From: Burkholderiales bacterium
GTDB taxonomy: Bacteria > Pseudomonadota > Gammaproteobacteria > Burkholderiales > Burkholderiaceae_C
Assembly: GCA_016185015.1 (NCBI GenBank)
Contig: JACPOI010000031.1
Location: 39,691 to 103,690, forward strand
Length of the DNA stretch: 64,000 nt
Reading direction: 5' to 3'
Shown here in pieces: positions 48,591-56,763 of this stretch. The position numbers were made by a program, and so were the translations under genes. The notes beneath the pieces were generated by a model. That model did no database searches and was not told the DNA's origin. It saw only the letters and a program-made list of their open reading frames with translations. Positions within the stretch are counted from its first letter, which is position 1. The number at the start of each line of letters is the position of its first letter.

Positions 48591-49726
48591 AGTACGTCGA
48601 TGAATTCCGCGATCCGCTGGCCGCGCGCGCGTTGCTGCGCGAAATCGCCGGCGCCACCGAGCGCCTGGGCGCCAGCCTCGAACGCCCGCTGCAGATCATG
48701 GAGGTATGCGGCGGCCACACGCACTCGATCTTTCGCTATGCGCTGAAGGACCTGATCCCGCCCGCGCTCGAGTTCGTGCATGGCCCGGGCTGCCCGGTGT
48801 GCGTGCTGCCGATGGGCCGGGTCGACGACTGCGTGGCCATCGCGAATGAGCCCGGTGTCATCTTCACCACCTTCGGCGACGCGATGCGCGTGCCCGGCTC
48901 CAAGGGCTCGCTGCTGCAGGCGCGCGCCGACGGCGCCGACGTCCGCATGGTCTATTCGCCGCTGGACGCGCTCGAGATCGCGGCCGCGAACCCGGGCCGC
49001 GACGTGGTGTTCTTCGCACTCGGCTTCGAGACGACCATGCCCTCCACCGCGATGACGGTGCTCGAAGCGAAGCGGCGCGGCATCGGCAACTTCTCGCTGT
49101 TCTGCAACCACATCACGATCGTGCCGACGATCAAGGCCATACTCGACTCGCCGGGCATGACGATCGACGGCTTCCTCGGGCCTGGCCATGTTGCGATGGT
49201 CTCGGGCACCGCGCCTTTCGAGTTCATCGCCGCCGAGTACGGCCGGCCGCTCGTGATCTCGGGCTTCGAGCCGACCGACATCCTGCAAAGCCTGCTGATG
49301 GTGCTGCGCCAGCTCGAGCAGGGCCGCGCCGCGGTCGAGAACCAGTACGCGCGCCTCGTCGACCCGGGCGGCAACGCAGCAGGGCTGGAGGCGATCACCG
49401 AGGTCTTCGAGCTGCGCGAGTTCTTCGAGTGGCGCGGCCTGGGCTCGATCGACCACTCGGGTGTGCGGGTGCGCGAGGCCTACGCGGCCTTTGATGCCGA
49501 GCGCCGCTTTTCTGTGCCTGGCGCGCGCATTGCCGACCCCAAGAGCTGCCAGTGCGGCGAGGTGCTGAAAGGCGCGATCAAGCCGCCGCAGTGCAAGGTG
49601 TTCGGCACCGCCTGCACGCCGCAGACGCCGCTCGGCGCGTTGATGGTCAGCAGCGAAGGGGCGTGCGCGGCGTATTACCAGTTCGCGCGGCGCGAGCCGG
49701 TGATCCCGATCGCGGTGGCCGCATGA
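48587..49726 (+). CDS. hypD: Hydrogenase maturation factor HypD
   Basis: Iron-sulfur scaffold for assembly of the Fe(CN)2CO unit. 379 residues. MEVCGGHTHSIFR, HGPGCPVCVLP, FALGFETTMP, FCNHITIVPTIKA and the C-terminal cysteine-rich DPKSCQCGEVLKG are invariant family motifs. The start overlaps the previous stop by 4 bases and the end overlaps hypE. Confidence 0.97.
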   Translation: MKYVDEFRDPLAARALLREIAGATERLGASLERPLQIMEVCGGHTHSIFRYALKDLIPPALEFVHGPGCPVCVLPMGRVDDCVAIANEPGVIFTTFGDAMRVPGSKGSLLQARADGADVRMVYSPLDALEIAAANPGRDVVFFALGFETTMPSTAMTVLEAKRRGIGNFSLFCNHITIVPTIKAILDSPGMTIDGFLGPGHVAMVSGTAPFEFIAAEYGRPLVISGFEPTDILQSLLMVLRQLEQGRAAVENQYARLVDPGGNAAGLEAITEVFELREFFEWRGLGSIDHSGVRVREAYAAFDAERRFSVPGARIADPKSCQCGEVLKGAIKPPQCKVFGTACTPQTPLGALMVSSEGACAAYYQFARREPVIPIAVAA

Positions 49727-50778
49727 CGCCAACCCCCACGCCCAAGGACGCCTGGAGCGGCAAGCGCGTGTCGATGGCGCACGGCGCCGGCGGGCGGGCG
49801 ATGCGCGAGCTGGTCGCCGGTCTCATCGCACCCGCCTTCGACAACCGCTGGCTGGCGCCGCTGGAGGATCAGGCACGCTTTCCTTACGAAGAGATTCCCG
49901 CCGGCTCGTCGCTCGCGTTCACGACCGACAGTTACGTAGTTTCCCCGATCGAATTCCCCGGAGGCGACATCGGCACGCTCGCCGTCTGCGGCACGGTCAA
50001 CGACCTGGCCGTCGGCGGCGCCATCCCGCGCTGGCTCAGCTGCGGCCTGATCCTGGAAGAAGGCCTGCCCTTCGACACCCTGCGCAAGGTGTTGCACAGC
50101 ATGGCGCGCAGTGCGCGCGAGGCCGGCGTGGCTATCGTCACCGGCGACACCAAGGTCGTTGAACGCGGCGCCGCCGACGGGCTGTTCATCAACACCGCAG
50201 GCATCGGCACCATTGCCGCGGGGCGCCAGACTGGCGCACGCGAGGTGCGGCCGGGCGACCGGCTGATCGTCAACGGCACCCTTGGTGACCACGGCGTGGC
50301 CGTGCTGGCTGCACGCAACGACATGGCGCTGCAGATTCCCGTGCAAAGCGACTGTGCACCGCTGAACGGGCTGATCGAAACCATGTTCGCCGCCGCGCCG
50401 CGCCTTCACTGGCTGCGCGATTGCACGCGCGGCGGCCTGGCGACGGTGGCCAACGAGTTCGCTGCAGAAAGCCGCATGCCATTGCGCCTGGAGGAGTCCG
50501 CTTTGCCGGTCGCGGACGTGGTGCGCGGCGCCTGCGAGATGCTGGGGCTCGACCCGCTCTATCTGGCCAACGAGGGCAAGCTGGCGGCGCTGGTGGCGCC
50601 GCAGGACTGCGACGCGGTCCTTGCGGCGATGCGCTCGCATCCTCTGGGCCGCCGCGCCGCCGTGGTGGGCGAAGTGCTGGCGCACGGGCATCCCGGCCTG
50701 GTGACGTTGCGCTCGGCCTTCGGCGGCGAGCGCGTGGTGGATCTGTTGCACGGCGACCAGTTGCCGCGCATCTGCTGA
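49723..50778 (+). CDS. hypE: Hydrogenase maturation protein HypE
   Basis: Dehydrates HypF-delivered carboxamide on its C-terminal cysteine to the thiocyanate that yields CN ligands. 351 residues ending LPRIC, with the essential terminal cysteine. MAHGAGGRAMREL, TTDSYVVSPIEFPGGDIG and CTRRG-like DCTRGGLATVANE motifs are clear. Start at the ATGA overlap with hypD. Confidence 0.97.
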   Translation: MTPTPTPKDAWSGKRVSMAHGAGGRAMRELVAGLIAPAFDNRWLAPLEDQARFPYEEIPAGSSLAFTTDSYVVSPIEFPGGDIGTLAVCGTVNDLAVGGAIPRWLSCGLILEEGLPFDTLRKVLHSMARSAREAGVAIVTGDTKVVERGAADGLFINTAGIGTIAAGRQTGAREVRPGDRLIVNGTLGDHGVAVLAARNDMALQIPVQSDCAPLNGLIETMFAAAPRLHWLRDCTRGGLATVANEFAAESRMPLRLEESALPVADVVRGACEMLGLDPLYLANEGKLAALVAPQDCDAVLAAMRSHPLGRRAAVVGEVLAHGHPGLVTLRSAFGGERVVDLLHGDQLPRIC

Positions 50779-50796
50779 GCTGCCAGGACCCTAGCC

Positions 50797-51144
50797 ATGC
50801 ACGAACTCGGCATCACACGAAACCTGGTGGCCATCGTTGCCGAGGCAGCGCAGGGGCGGCCGGTGCGCAAGGTGTGGCTCGAAATCGGCACGCAGACGGC
50901 CCTGCTGCCGGACTCGGTGCGTTTTTGCTTCGATGTCGTTCGGCAGGGAACGCTACTGGAGGCGGCCGAACTCGAGATCGTCGAGGTCGCGCCGGGCTGG
51001 CTCTGCGAAGACTGCGGCACGCCTGCGGGTGGTGAGGCCGAGGCCATGCCCGCGGCTTGCGCCCACTGCGGCGCGACCCGCTGGCGCCGCCGCACCGGAC
51101 AGGAACTCAACGTCAAAGCAATGGAGGTGGAAACATGTGTGTAG
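50797..51144 (+). CDS. hypA: Nickel-insertion protein HypA
   Basis: Delivers nickel to the hydrogenase large subunit. 115 residues with the nickel-binding MHEL start (His2) and a zinc site of two CxxC pairs (CEDCGTP and CAHCGAT). Overlaps hypB by 10 bases. Confidence 0.96.
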   Translation: MHELGITRNLVAIVAEAAQGRPVRKVWLEIGTQTALLPDSVRFCFDVVRQGTLLEAAELEIVEVAPGWLCEDCGTPAGGEAEAMPAACAHCGATRWRRRTGQELNVKAMEVETCV

Positions 51145-52073
51145 TCTGTGGTTGCAACAGCAAGGCTGATGTTCGTGTCGAAGGGGACACCGACGAGCAC
51201 GAGCATGTGCTTGCGGACGGGTCGCGCACGCGCCATCGACACGCGCCGGACGAGGGGCATGGCCAGGCTGGCGGTGCGCATGCTCACCCGGTCTTGAACG
51301 CCCACGATCACGATCACGATCACGATCACGATCACGATCACGATCACGATCATGGTCACAGTCACTCGCATGCGGCTCACCGCCAGGACGCTCCGGCCGA
51401 GCTGGTGGCACTGGAGACGGCGTTGCTGGACAAGAACCAGCGCATCGCCGAACGCAATCGCGGCTGGTTGTCCGGCCGCGGCGTGCTGGCGTTGAACCTG
51501 ATGTCCAGCCCCGGTTCGGGCAAAACCACGCTGCTCGTGCGCACGCTGCGTGACCTGAGCGGCGAGTTTCCGATGTGCGTGGTCGAGGGCGACCAGGAGA
51601 CCAGCGCCGACGCCGACCGCATTCGCGAGACCGGCGCGGCAGCGATCCAGATCAACACCGGCGCGGGCTGCCACCTGGAAGCCGACATGATCGAGCGCGC
51701 GGTGCAGCGCTTGGCGCCGGCTTCGGGCAGCGTGGTCTTCATCGAGAACGTCGGCAACCTGGTCTGCCCTTCTCTGTTCGACCTCGGCGAGCGGGCTCGC
51801 GTGGTGGTGTTGTCGGTGACCGAGGGCGACGACAAGCCGCTGAAGTACCCGCACATGTTCCGCAGCGCCGACCTGATGATCACGACGAAGATGGATCTGG
51901 CGCCGCACGTGGCCTTCGATGTCGGCCGCGCGGAGCGCCATGCGCGCAGCGTCAATCCGACCATCCGTTGCCTGCGCCTGTCGGCCACGCAGGGCGAAGG
52001 GCTCGACGAGTGGTACGGCTGGCTGCGCGCGATGCGCCGCATCGACCCGTTGGTGCGGCCGAGTTCTGCCTGA
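51135..52073 (+). CDS. hypB: Nickel-binding GTPase HypB with a His-Asp repeat
   Basis: GTPase for nickel insertion. 312 residues. It starts MCVVCGCNS (N-terminal metal site). A histidine-rich region follows, in which eight H-D dipeptides are encoded by a hexamer repeat. Then comes the SIMIBI G domain: P-loop MSSPGSGKTTLL, EGDQETSADADRI, ENVGNLVCP and the TKMDLAP specificity motif. The His-Asp stretch probably stores nickel. Confidence 0.97.
   Translation: MCVVCGCNSKADVRVEGDTDEHEHVLADGSRTRHRHAPDEGHGQAGGAHAHPVLNAHDHDHDHDHDHDHDHDHGHSHSHAAHRQDAPAELVALETALLDKNQRIAERNRGWLSGRGVLALNLMSSPGSGKTTLLVRTLRDLSGEFPMCVVEGDQETSADADRIRETGAAAIQINTGAGCHLEADMIERAVQRLAPASGSVVFIENVGNLVCPSLFDLGERARVVVLSVTEGDDKPLKYPHMFRSADLMITTKMDLAPHVAFDVGRAERHARSVNPTIRCLRLSATQGEGLDEWYGWLRAMRRIDPLVRPSSA
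51303..51350 (+). repeat. CACGAT hexamer tandem repeat inside hypB
   Basis: Eight perfect copies of the 6-base unit CACGAT in frame, encoding eight His-Asp dipeptides. It is followed by related degenerate units (CATGGT, CACAGT, CACTCG). Perfect DNA repetition suggests slippage-driven length variation in the nickel-storage tail. Confidence 0.95.
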
Positions 52074-52080
52074 GTCCGCC

Positions 52081-52791
52081 ATGGACGTCCTCATGATCTT
52101 CGGGCTGGGGCTGCTGCTGGGAATGCAGCACGCCACCGATGCCGACCATCTGGCCGCCGTTGCGACGCTGGCCACCCGCGAGCACTCATTGGCGCGCGCG
52201 CTGCGTCTGGGCGCCGCCTGGGGGTTGGGCCATTCGCTGGTGCTGCTCGTCGTCGCCGGTGCGGTGACTGGTTTGGGCTGGGTAATGCCGCCCCAATGGG
52301 CACTGCGCTTCGAGCAGGCGGTCGGTGTATTGCTGATCATGCTCGGTGCGCGGCTGGCATGGCGCTTGTGGAAGGATCGAGTGCACTTTCACGGCCATGG
52401 CCACCCTGGCCGGGCGCCGCACTTCCACGGGCACTCTCACGACCCGCGCGCCGCGTCCGAGCCTAGGCCGGCACACGCCACCGACCCGCACCGCCATGCA
52501 CATCGCTTGCCCGCGGCGAGCATGCTGGTTGGCATGCTGCACGGCTTGGCAGGTTCGGCGGCGCTGGCGTTGCTGGCCTTGGGCGCTCTGCCAACTCCAG
52601 CGATGCAGCTGGGGTACATCGCGACCTTCGGCATCGGATCGATCGTCGGCATGGCGTTCCTCACCGGCGCGCTGAGCGTCACCTTGCGGCTCACCGCCAA
52701 GCGACTGACGGCCTTGCATCGCAGCTTCACCATCGTCATCGCCTGCAGCTCGATGGCGATTGGCGGGCACCTGGCGTGGTCGTCGACATGA
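52081..52791 (+). CDS. Nickel transporter (NiCoT/UreH-like)
   Basis: A 236-residue membrane protein. The signature H17-A-T-D-A-D-H23 in the first helix is the nickel/cobalt-binding motif of NiCoT permeases. A histidine-rich loop (VHFHGHGH, HFHGHSHD, HRHAH) separates two hydrophobic halves. It likely supplies nickel for the hydrogenase. The stop overlaps the next ATG (ATGA). Confidence 0.88.
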   Translation: MDVLMIFGLGLLLGMQHATDADHLAAVATLATREHSLARALRLGAAWGLGHSLVLLVVAGAVTGLGWVMPPQWALRFEQAVGVLLIMLGARLAWRLWKDRVHFHGHGHPGRAPHFHGHSHDPRAASEPRPAHATDPHRHAHRLPAASMLVGMLHGLAGSAALALLALGALPTPAMQLGYIATFGIGSIVGMAFLTGALSVTLRLTAKRLTALHRSFTIVIACSSMAIGGHLAWSST

Positions 52792-54308
52792 ACACGGCCC
52801 AGGTCCACCCCAGTGTGCCCAAGCTGAGCACGGCCAAGGCGGCATCGCAAGTCCAGGCGTGGCGGGTCACGCTGGTCGGTCCGCGCCTGATCGAAGACAA
52901 GGCTTTGCTCCGGCAGTTCGGCGCCGAGTACCGGGTGCGCGTCTTCAGCCGGCTGCGCGAAGCCGCTGCATCTTTGGACGATGAGCACGACCGCGCCGAC
53001 GTGGTGGTGGCTGAACAGTCGCTCGTCGATGGCGCCGGCGTTGACCTGCTGCGAGATCTGCGTACCCGCGCGCCAGAGACGATACGCGTGTTGCTGCTGG
53101 ACAATGCCGAAGCCGAGGTCGTGCAGCAGGCGGTGAACGATGCCGCTGTCTACCAGGTGGTGATCACGCCTTGGCAGAGCGAGTCGCTGCGCCTGTTGCT
53201 GCGGCGGGCGCTCGAGTCGCGCGAGCTGGCGCGCATCCATCGCTACCTGTCACGCGAGTTGAAGTTCGCCGACGCCGTGGTGACGCGCCAGAGCGAAGGC
53301 ATGCGCGCCGTCCTGCAGGAGGTGTACTCCTTCGACCGCATGGTCTTCGTCAGCCACGCCATGGCGGAGGTTTGCAACCTTGCGCGCAAGGCGGCGCCGA
53401 CCGACCTGCCTGTGCTGATCGAAGGCGAGACGGGTACCGGCAAGGAATTGATGGCGCGCGCGATCCACCTGTTCAGCCAGCGCCACGCCTTGCTGTTCAT
53501 GGCCGTCAACTGCGCGGCTATCAACGACGATCTGCTGCAAAGCGAGCTCTTCGGTCACCGTCGCGGCGCGTTCACTGGCGCAACCACGGACCGCCTGGGC
53601 CTTTTGCAGGCTGCCGAAGGCGGCACAGTGTTTCTCGACGAGATCTCCGAGATCTCACCCAGCATGCAGGTGTCGCTGCTGCGCTTCCTGCAGGAAGGGG
53701 AAGTGCGGCCCATCGGTTCCGACCAGACGCGCCGCTGCGACGTGCGCATCGTCGCAGCGTGCAATCGGCCGCTGCGCCAGTTGGTCGATGAGGGCAAGTT
53801 CCGCCAGGACTTGTACTACCGCCTACGCGGCTTCGAGTTGCGCATACCGCCGCTGCGTGAAAGGCCCGACGACATCCCGCCGCTGGTCGCGCACATGATC
53901 GAGAAGTACGGGCGATTGACGTCCAGGCGAGTGGCCGGCCTGACGCCCGATGCGATGGCACGGCTGTGCGCCTTTCCGTTCCCCGGCAACGTGCGCGAAC
54001 TGGAAACCGAGATCCGACGGCTTGTGGCTTTGGCCTCGGACGGCGAAATCATCACCGAACGACACCTGCCGCCGGAGATTGCCAAGATCGTTCCACTGCC
54101 GGTGGCCCGGTTGAGCAACGTGAACCTCCTGCTTCCCGGCCGGACGCTGAAGGAGAAAGTCGAAGCATTGGAAGAACGGTTGGTGCGCGACACGCTGGAT
54201 CGTTCGAAGTGGAACCACACCCGTGCTGCGCAAGAGTTGGGGCTGTCCCGCGTCGGCCTGGCCAACAAGATCAAGCGCTACGGTATCCGCCGCGCCGGTG
54301 ACGAGTGA
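52788..54308 (+). CDS. hoxA: HoxA-type sigma-54-dependent activator with a degenerate receiver
   Basis: A 506-residue NtrC-family activator of hydrogenase genes. About residues 25-145 form a receiver-like domain; the expected phosphoacceptor aspartate is E76 (DVVVAEQ), the N-terminal acidic pair is replaced by GPR, and the usual K-P is T-P. The AAA+ domain is intact: EGETGTGKELMARAIH (Walker A), GAFTGATTD (sigma-54 contact loop) and GGTVFLDEISE (Walker B). A Fis-type helix-turn-helix (TRAAQELGLSRVGLANKIKR) ends the protein. It probably works without phosphorylation (inference). Confidence 0.92.
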   Translation: MNTAQVHPSVPKLSTAKAASQVQAWRVTLVGPRLIEDKALLRQFGAEYRVRVFSRLREAAASLDDEHDRADVVVAEQSLVDGAGVDLLRDLRTRAPETIRVLLLDNAEAEVVQQAVNDAAVYQVVITPWQSESLRLLLRRALESRELARIHRYLSRELKFADAVVTRQSEGMRAVLQEVYSFDRMVFVSHAMAEVCNLARKAAPTDLPVLIEGETGTGKELMARAIHLFSQRHALLFMAVNCAAINDDLLQSELFGHRRGAFTGATTDRLGLLQAAEGGTVFLDEISEISPSMQVSLLRFLQEGEVRPIGSDQTRRCDVRIVAACNRPLRQLVDEGKFRQDLYYRLRGFELRIPPLRERPDDIPPLVAHMIEKYGRLTSRRVAGLTPDAMARLCAFPFPGNVRELETEIRRLVALASDGEIITERHLPPEIAKIVPLPVARLSNVNLLLPGRTLKEKVEALEERLVRDTLDRSKWNHTRAAQELGLSRVGLANKIKRYGIRRAGDE

Positions 54309-54373
54309 CCGGCGCGCAGTGAGTGCCTCGCCGGACTCGCCTGTCAGAGCCTGCCACCCCCGCGTCCCCGCCG

Positions 54374-55045
54374 ATGAACGTCGCTGCCTTGATCTTCGAC
54401 GTCGATGGCACGATGGCGGACACCGAAGAGGTGCATCGCGTGGCCTTCAACCTGGCATTCGAGCGCCTGGGCGTGGGCTGGTCCTGGAGCCGCGCCGACT
54501 ATCTCCGGCTGTTGGCCGTGACGGGGGGCAAGGAACGCCTCGTGTTTCATATCCGCTCGCTGCCCCTCACGGCGCGCGAGAGGAATCGGCTGCTGGGCCT
54601 GGTACCGCGGATCCACACCGAGAAGACGAAGTTCTACATTTCCGCCGTGCGTGACGGGGCTGCGCCGCTGCGTGACGGCATCGCCCGACTCCTCTGCGAG
54701 GCACGAAGCGCTGGATGTCGTCTCGCCATCGCCAGCGCATCCACGACCTCGAGCGTGCACGCCCTTCTGCGCAAGGCGCTGGGTTCGCGCGGCCCTGAAC
54801 TCTTCAGCGTGATTGTCTGCGGCGAGCATGTGCGCGCCAAGAAGCCCGAGCCCGACGTCTACGAGATCGCACTGGCTCGTCTTAACCTGCGCCACGACCA
54901 GGCCATCGCGTTCGAGGACTCGACCAACGGTCTGCTGGCGGCCGAGGCCGCGGGCCTTTGGACCGTGGTGACGCCGACGCTCTGGACGGCGGCCGGGCAT
55001 TTCGACCTGGCGGGGCTGCAACTGCCGCGTCTGGGCGACCCTTGA
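54374..55045 (+). CDS. HAD-family phosphatase, CbbY-like, in the hydrogenase cluster
   Basis: A 223-residue HAD hydrolase: ALIFDVDGTMADTEEVHR, AIASASTTSSVHALL, RAKKPEPDVYEIAL and AFEDSTNGLLAAEAAG. It shares the VAFNLAFE segment and layout with CbbY at 29190-29990, so it is a paralogue. The ATG giving MNVAALIFDVDG is chosen; an earlier in-frame ATG adds unconserved residues. Substrate unknown; a sugar bisphosphate is likely. It is the last gene of the plus-strand group and converges with the next gene, 163 bases away. Confidence 0.85.
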   Translation: MNVAALIFDVDGTMADTEEVHRVAFNLAFERLGVGWSWSRADYLRLLAVTGGKERLVFHIRSLPLTARERNRLLGLVPRIHTEKTKFYISAVRDGAAPLRDGIARLLCEARSAGCRLAIASASTTSSVHALLRKALGSRGPELFSVIVCGEHVRAKKPEPDVYEIALARLNLRHDQAIAFEDSTNGLLAAEAAGLWTVVTPTLWTAAGHFDLAGLQLPRLGDP

Positions 55046-55208
55046 TATCCCTTGCCTTCAGAACCGGGCCGCGACATGCGCGATCACCCATGGCTAAGCT
55101 ACGCCGAACTCTCCAGAAGAGCGTGCGTAGGACTCAGTTGGCGATGAGACCTCGCCAAGGGCTCGCTCGCAGTTCGAGCCGCTGACATAGAGCGGGCGTC
55201 GTTTCGAT

Positions 55209-55526
55209 TCACCGCGTGCGCCCGAACCGGTACGCGCCACGCCCTGTATCGAACTCCAAGCTGAAGGTCATCGGCTCCTGCGCGTCATCGACCCCCTGCG
55301 AGCGCAGGAACTCCTGCGCTTCGATCACCCTGTCTCCGCGTGCGTTGCGTTGCTTCAGCTGCAACCCACCCGCTCCTGCCTTGAGCGGAATGAGCCACCA
55401 GCCGTCGTCGCGGGCGAGCAGCGCCACGGCGGGGAACCCGTCCAGCACGCGTTCGTAGGTCTGCGCCGGCACATGCAAGCGACCGGCGCGCACTTCCACC
55501 AGCGTCTCGAGGCTGTCCTCATCCAT
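55209..55526 (-). CDS. Small hydrogenase-operon protein of unknown function
   Basis: A 105-residue soluble protein with no cysteine: TLVEVRAGRLHVPAQTYERV, a DDGWWLIPLKAGAGGLQLK segment and a C-terminal RGAYRFGRTR. The start ATG at 55524-55526 overlaps the protease stop within ATGGATGA, so the two are coupled; a longer frame upstream belongs to the overlap. Last gene of the minus-strand hydrogenase operon. Not recognised. The position suggests a maturation or assembly role. Confidence 0.7.
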   Translation of the reverse strand: MDEDSLETLVEVRAGRLHVPAQTYERVLDGFPAVALLARDDGWWLIPLKAGAGGLQLKQRNARGDRVIEAQEFLRSQGVDDAQEPMTFSLEFDTGRGAYRFGRTR

Positions 55527-55989
55527 CGCCACGTACCAAGGGTTCGAGCATGCACACCACGCGCGCGGCGGCAGCACGGACTGGGTCGGTCAGTTCGAGG
55601 CCGAAACCGATATCGCCCGCTTCGATCAGGATGACCTCCGCGTGATCGGCAAAGGACTCGCCGAACATCCTGCTGCCGGCATACAGCGCATGATCCCAAC
55701 GCAGACCATGCAGACTGAACCCGTGCTCTACGGGCGTCATTGCCTCCTTCGCGGGAAGGCGGAAGATCGCACCCGCCGAACTCCCGCTGCGGCACGCGTC
55801 GACGATGACCACGCGTTCGGCGCCGCGCACGCGAAACATCACATCCATGCCGCTGGTGCCGGCATCAATCAGATCGACGCCCTCTGCGGTGCATCGGCGC
55901 AGCTGACGCACGACTTCGATACCGACCCCATCGTCTCGACGCGCAGGGTTGCCGCATCCGATGACCGCCAAGCGAACGCGGCTGCCCAT
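55519..55989 (-). CDS. Hydrogenase maturation protease (HoxM/HyaD family)
   Basis: A 156-residue endopeptidase that cuts the C-terminal extension of the large subunit after nickel insertion. VIGCGNPARRDDGVG matches the nickel-sensing GNxLxxDDGxG box, and DLIDAGTSGMDV carries the second metal ligand region. The start ATG at 55987-55989 follows the upstream stop by 7 bases. The likely target is H516/A517 of the large subunit in the same operon. Confidence 0.88.
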   Translation of the reverse strand: MGSRVRLAVIGCGNPARRDDGVGIEVVRQLRRCTAEGVDLIDAGTSGMDVMFRVRGAERVVIVDACRSGSSAGAIFRLPAKEAMTPVEHGFSLHGLRWDHALYAGSRMFGESFADHAEVILIEAGDIGFGLELTDPVRAAAARVVCMLEPLVRGDG

Positions 55990-55996
55990 AGCAGAA

Positions 55997-56326
55997 TCAG
56001 ACACGCCACAGCACGCAGGCCCACTCGGGTTCGACTCCAAGCTTCAACTCCGGGAGGTCGCAATACCGTCGATGCGACTCATAGTACATACACGTGCGAC
56101 AGGCTTGTTCGATCTCCGGCGCCTCATCGGCAACGTAGGGCTGCAGCGTGAAGCCCGCGACCCGGAGCTTGTCTTCCAGTCGATCCGGCGCAATCGCTTG
56201 CAGCGCGTCAACCGTCCTGCGCACGTCAGCGCTCTCATATGCCCGATCCTGCCACGCTGTGTGCAGGCCATCGGCCAGAGCGCTGCGGATCAGCTCGCGT
56301 TGCCGTGAGAGTTCTTCTTCCGACAT
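55997..56326 (-). CDS. HiPIP-like small cysteine protein, hydrogenase-associated (copy 2)
   Basis: A 109-residue protein with a GGAGGT ribosome site just before its ATG. The N-terminal half is helical and charged. The C-terminal half has CRTCMYY, RRYCDLPEL and WACVLW, again C-x2-C-x9-C-x14-C. No signal peptide. It lies between the third copy and the protease. Confidence 0.78.
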   Translation of the reverse strand: MSEEELSRQRELIRSALADGLHTAWQDRAYESADVRRTVDALQAIAPDRLEDKLRVAGFTLQPYVADEAPEIEQACRTCMYYESHRRYCDLPELKLGVEPEWACVLWRV

Positions 56327-56344
56327 GCTTACCTCCGCCCGAGC

Positions 56345-56659
56345 TCAGATACGCCACAGACGACACCACCAGTCGGGCTCGGCCGGCAGATCCAGCTCGG
56401 GCAGATCGCACCACTTGCGGTGCACAAGGTAGTACATGCATTCCTGGCAGCGCATGCGGTCTTCGCCGTAAGGCTTGTCGATCCAACCGGTGAGCACCAT
56501 CTTTCCCACCACGTCATCGGCATCCAAGTCACGGCACTGATCTAGCAGCGCCGCGAACTCCGTGCTCGTGTACGGAAACGGTTCCGTCTGGGTCCGCAGG
56601 CCGTCGGCCATCAGCTTGGCCATGCGGGCGCGGATGCTGCCGTCGGGGTCTATCGGCAT
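56345..56659 (-). CDS. HiPIP-like small cysteine protein, hydrogenase-associated (copy 3)
   Basis: A 104-residue protein with CQECMYY, RKWCDLPEL and WWCRLW in the same spacing as its two paralogues. Its C-terminal half is closest to copy 1 at 40319 (both have HRKWCDLPEL and WWCRLW). GAGGAC precedes the ATG at 56657-56659. It is the first gene after the large subunit, about 105 bases downstream. A single-cluster electron carrier for the hydrogenase is a reasonable inference. Confidence 0.78.
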   Translation of the reverse strand: MPIDPDGSIRARMAKLMADGLRTQTEPFPYTSTEFAALLDQCRDLDADDVVGKMVLTGWIDKPYGEDRMRCQECMYYLVHRKWCDLPELDLPAEPDWWCRLWRI

Positions 56660-56763
56660 GGTGCTGTCCTCGTGAGTTCGTCGTTCTTGATTCGCCCTCG
56701 CATTATGCAACAGCGCGGCGCGAAGGGTCACTCGCGCCGCACCGCGCCGCGCCCCCACCGCAC

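Noticed and set aside
51303-51350. CACGAT repeats as a CRISPR-like array
   Set aside because: The units are 6 bases, have no spacers and are in frame within hypB.
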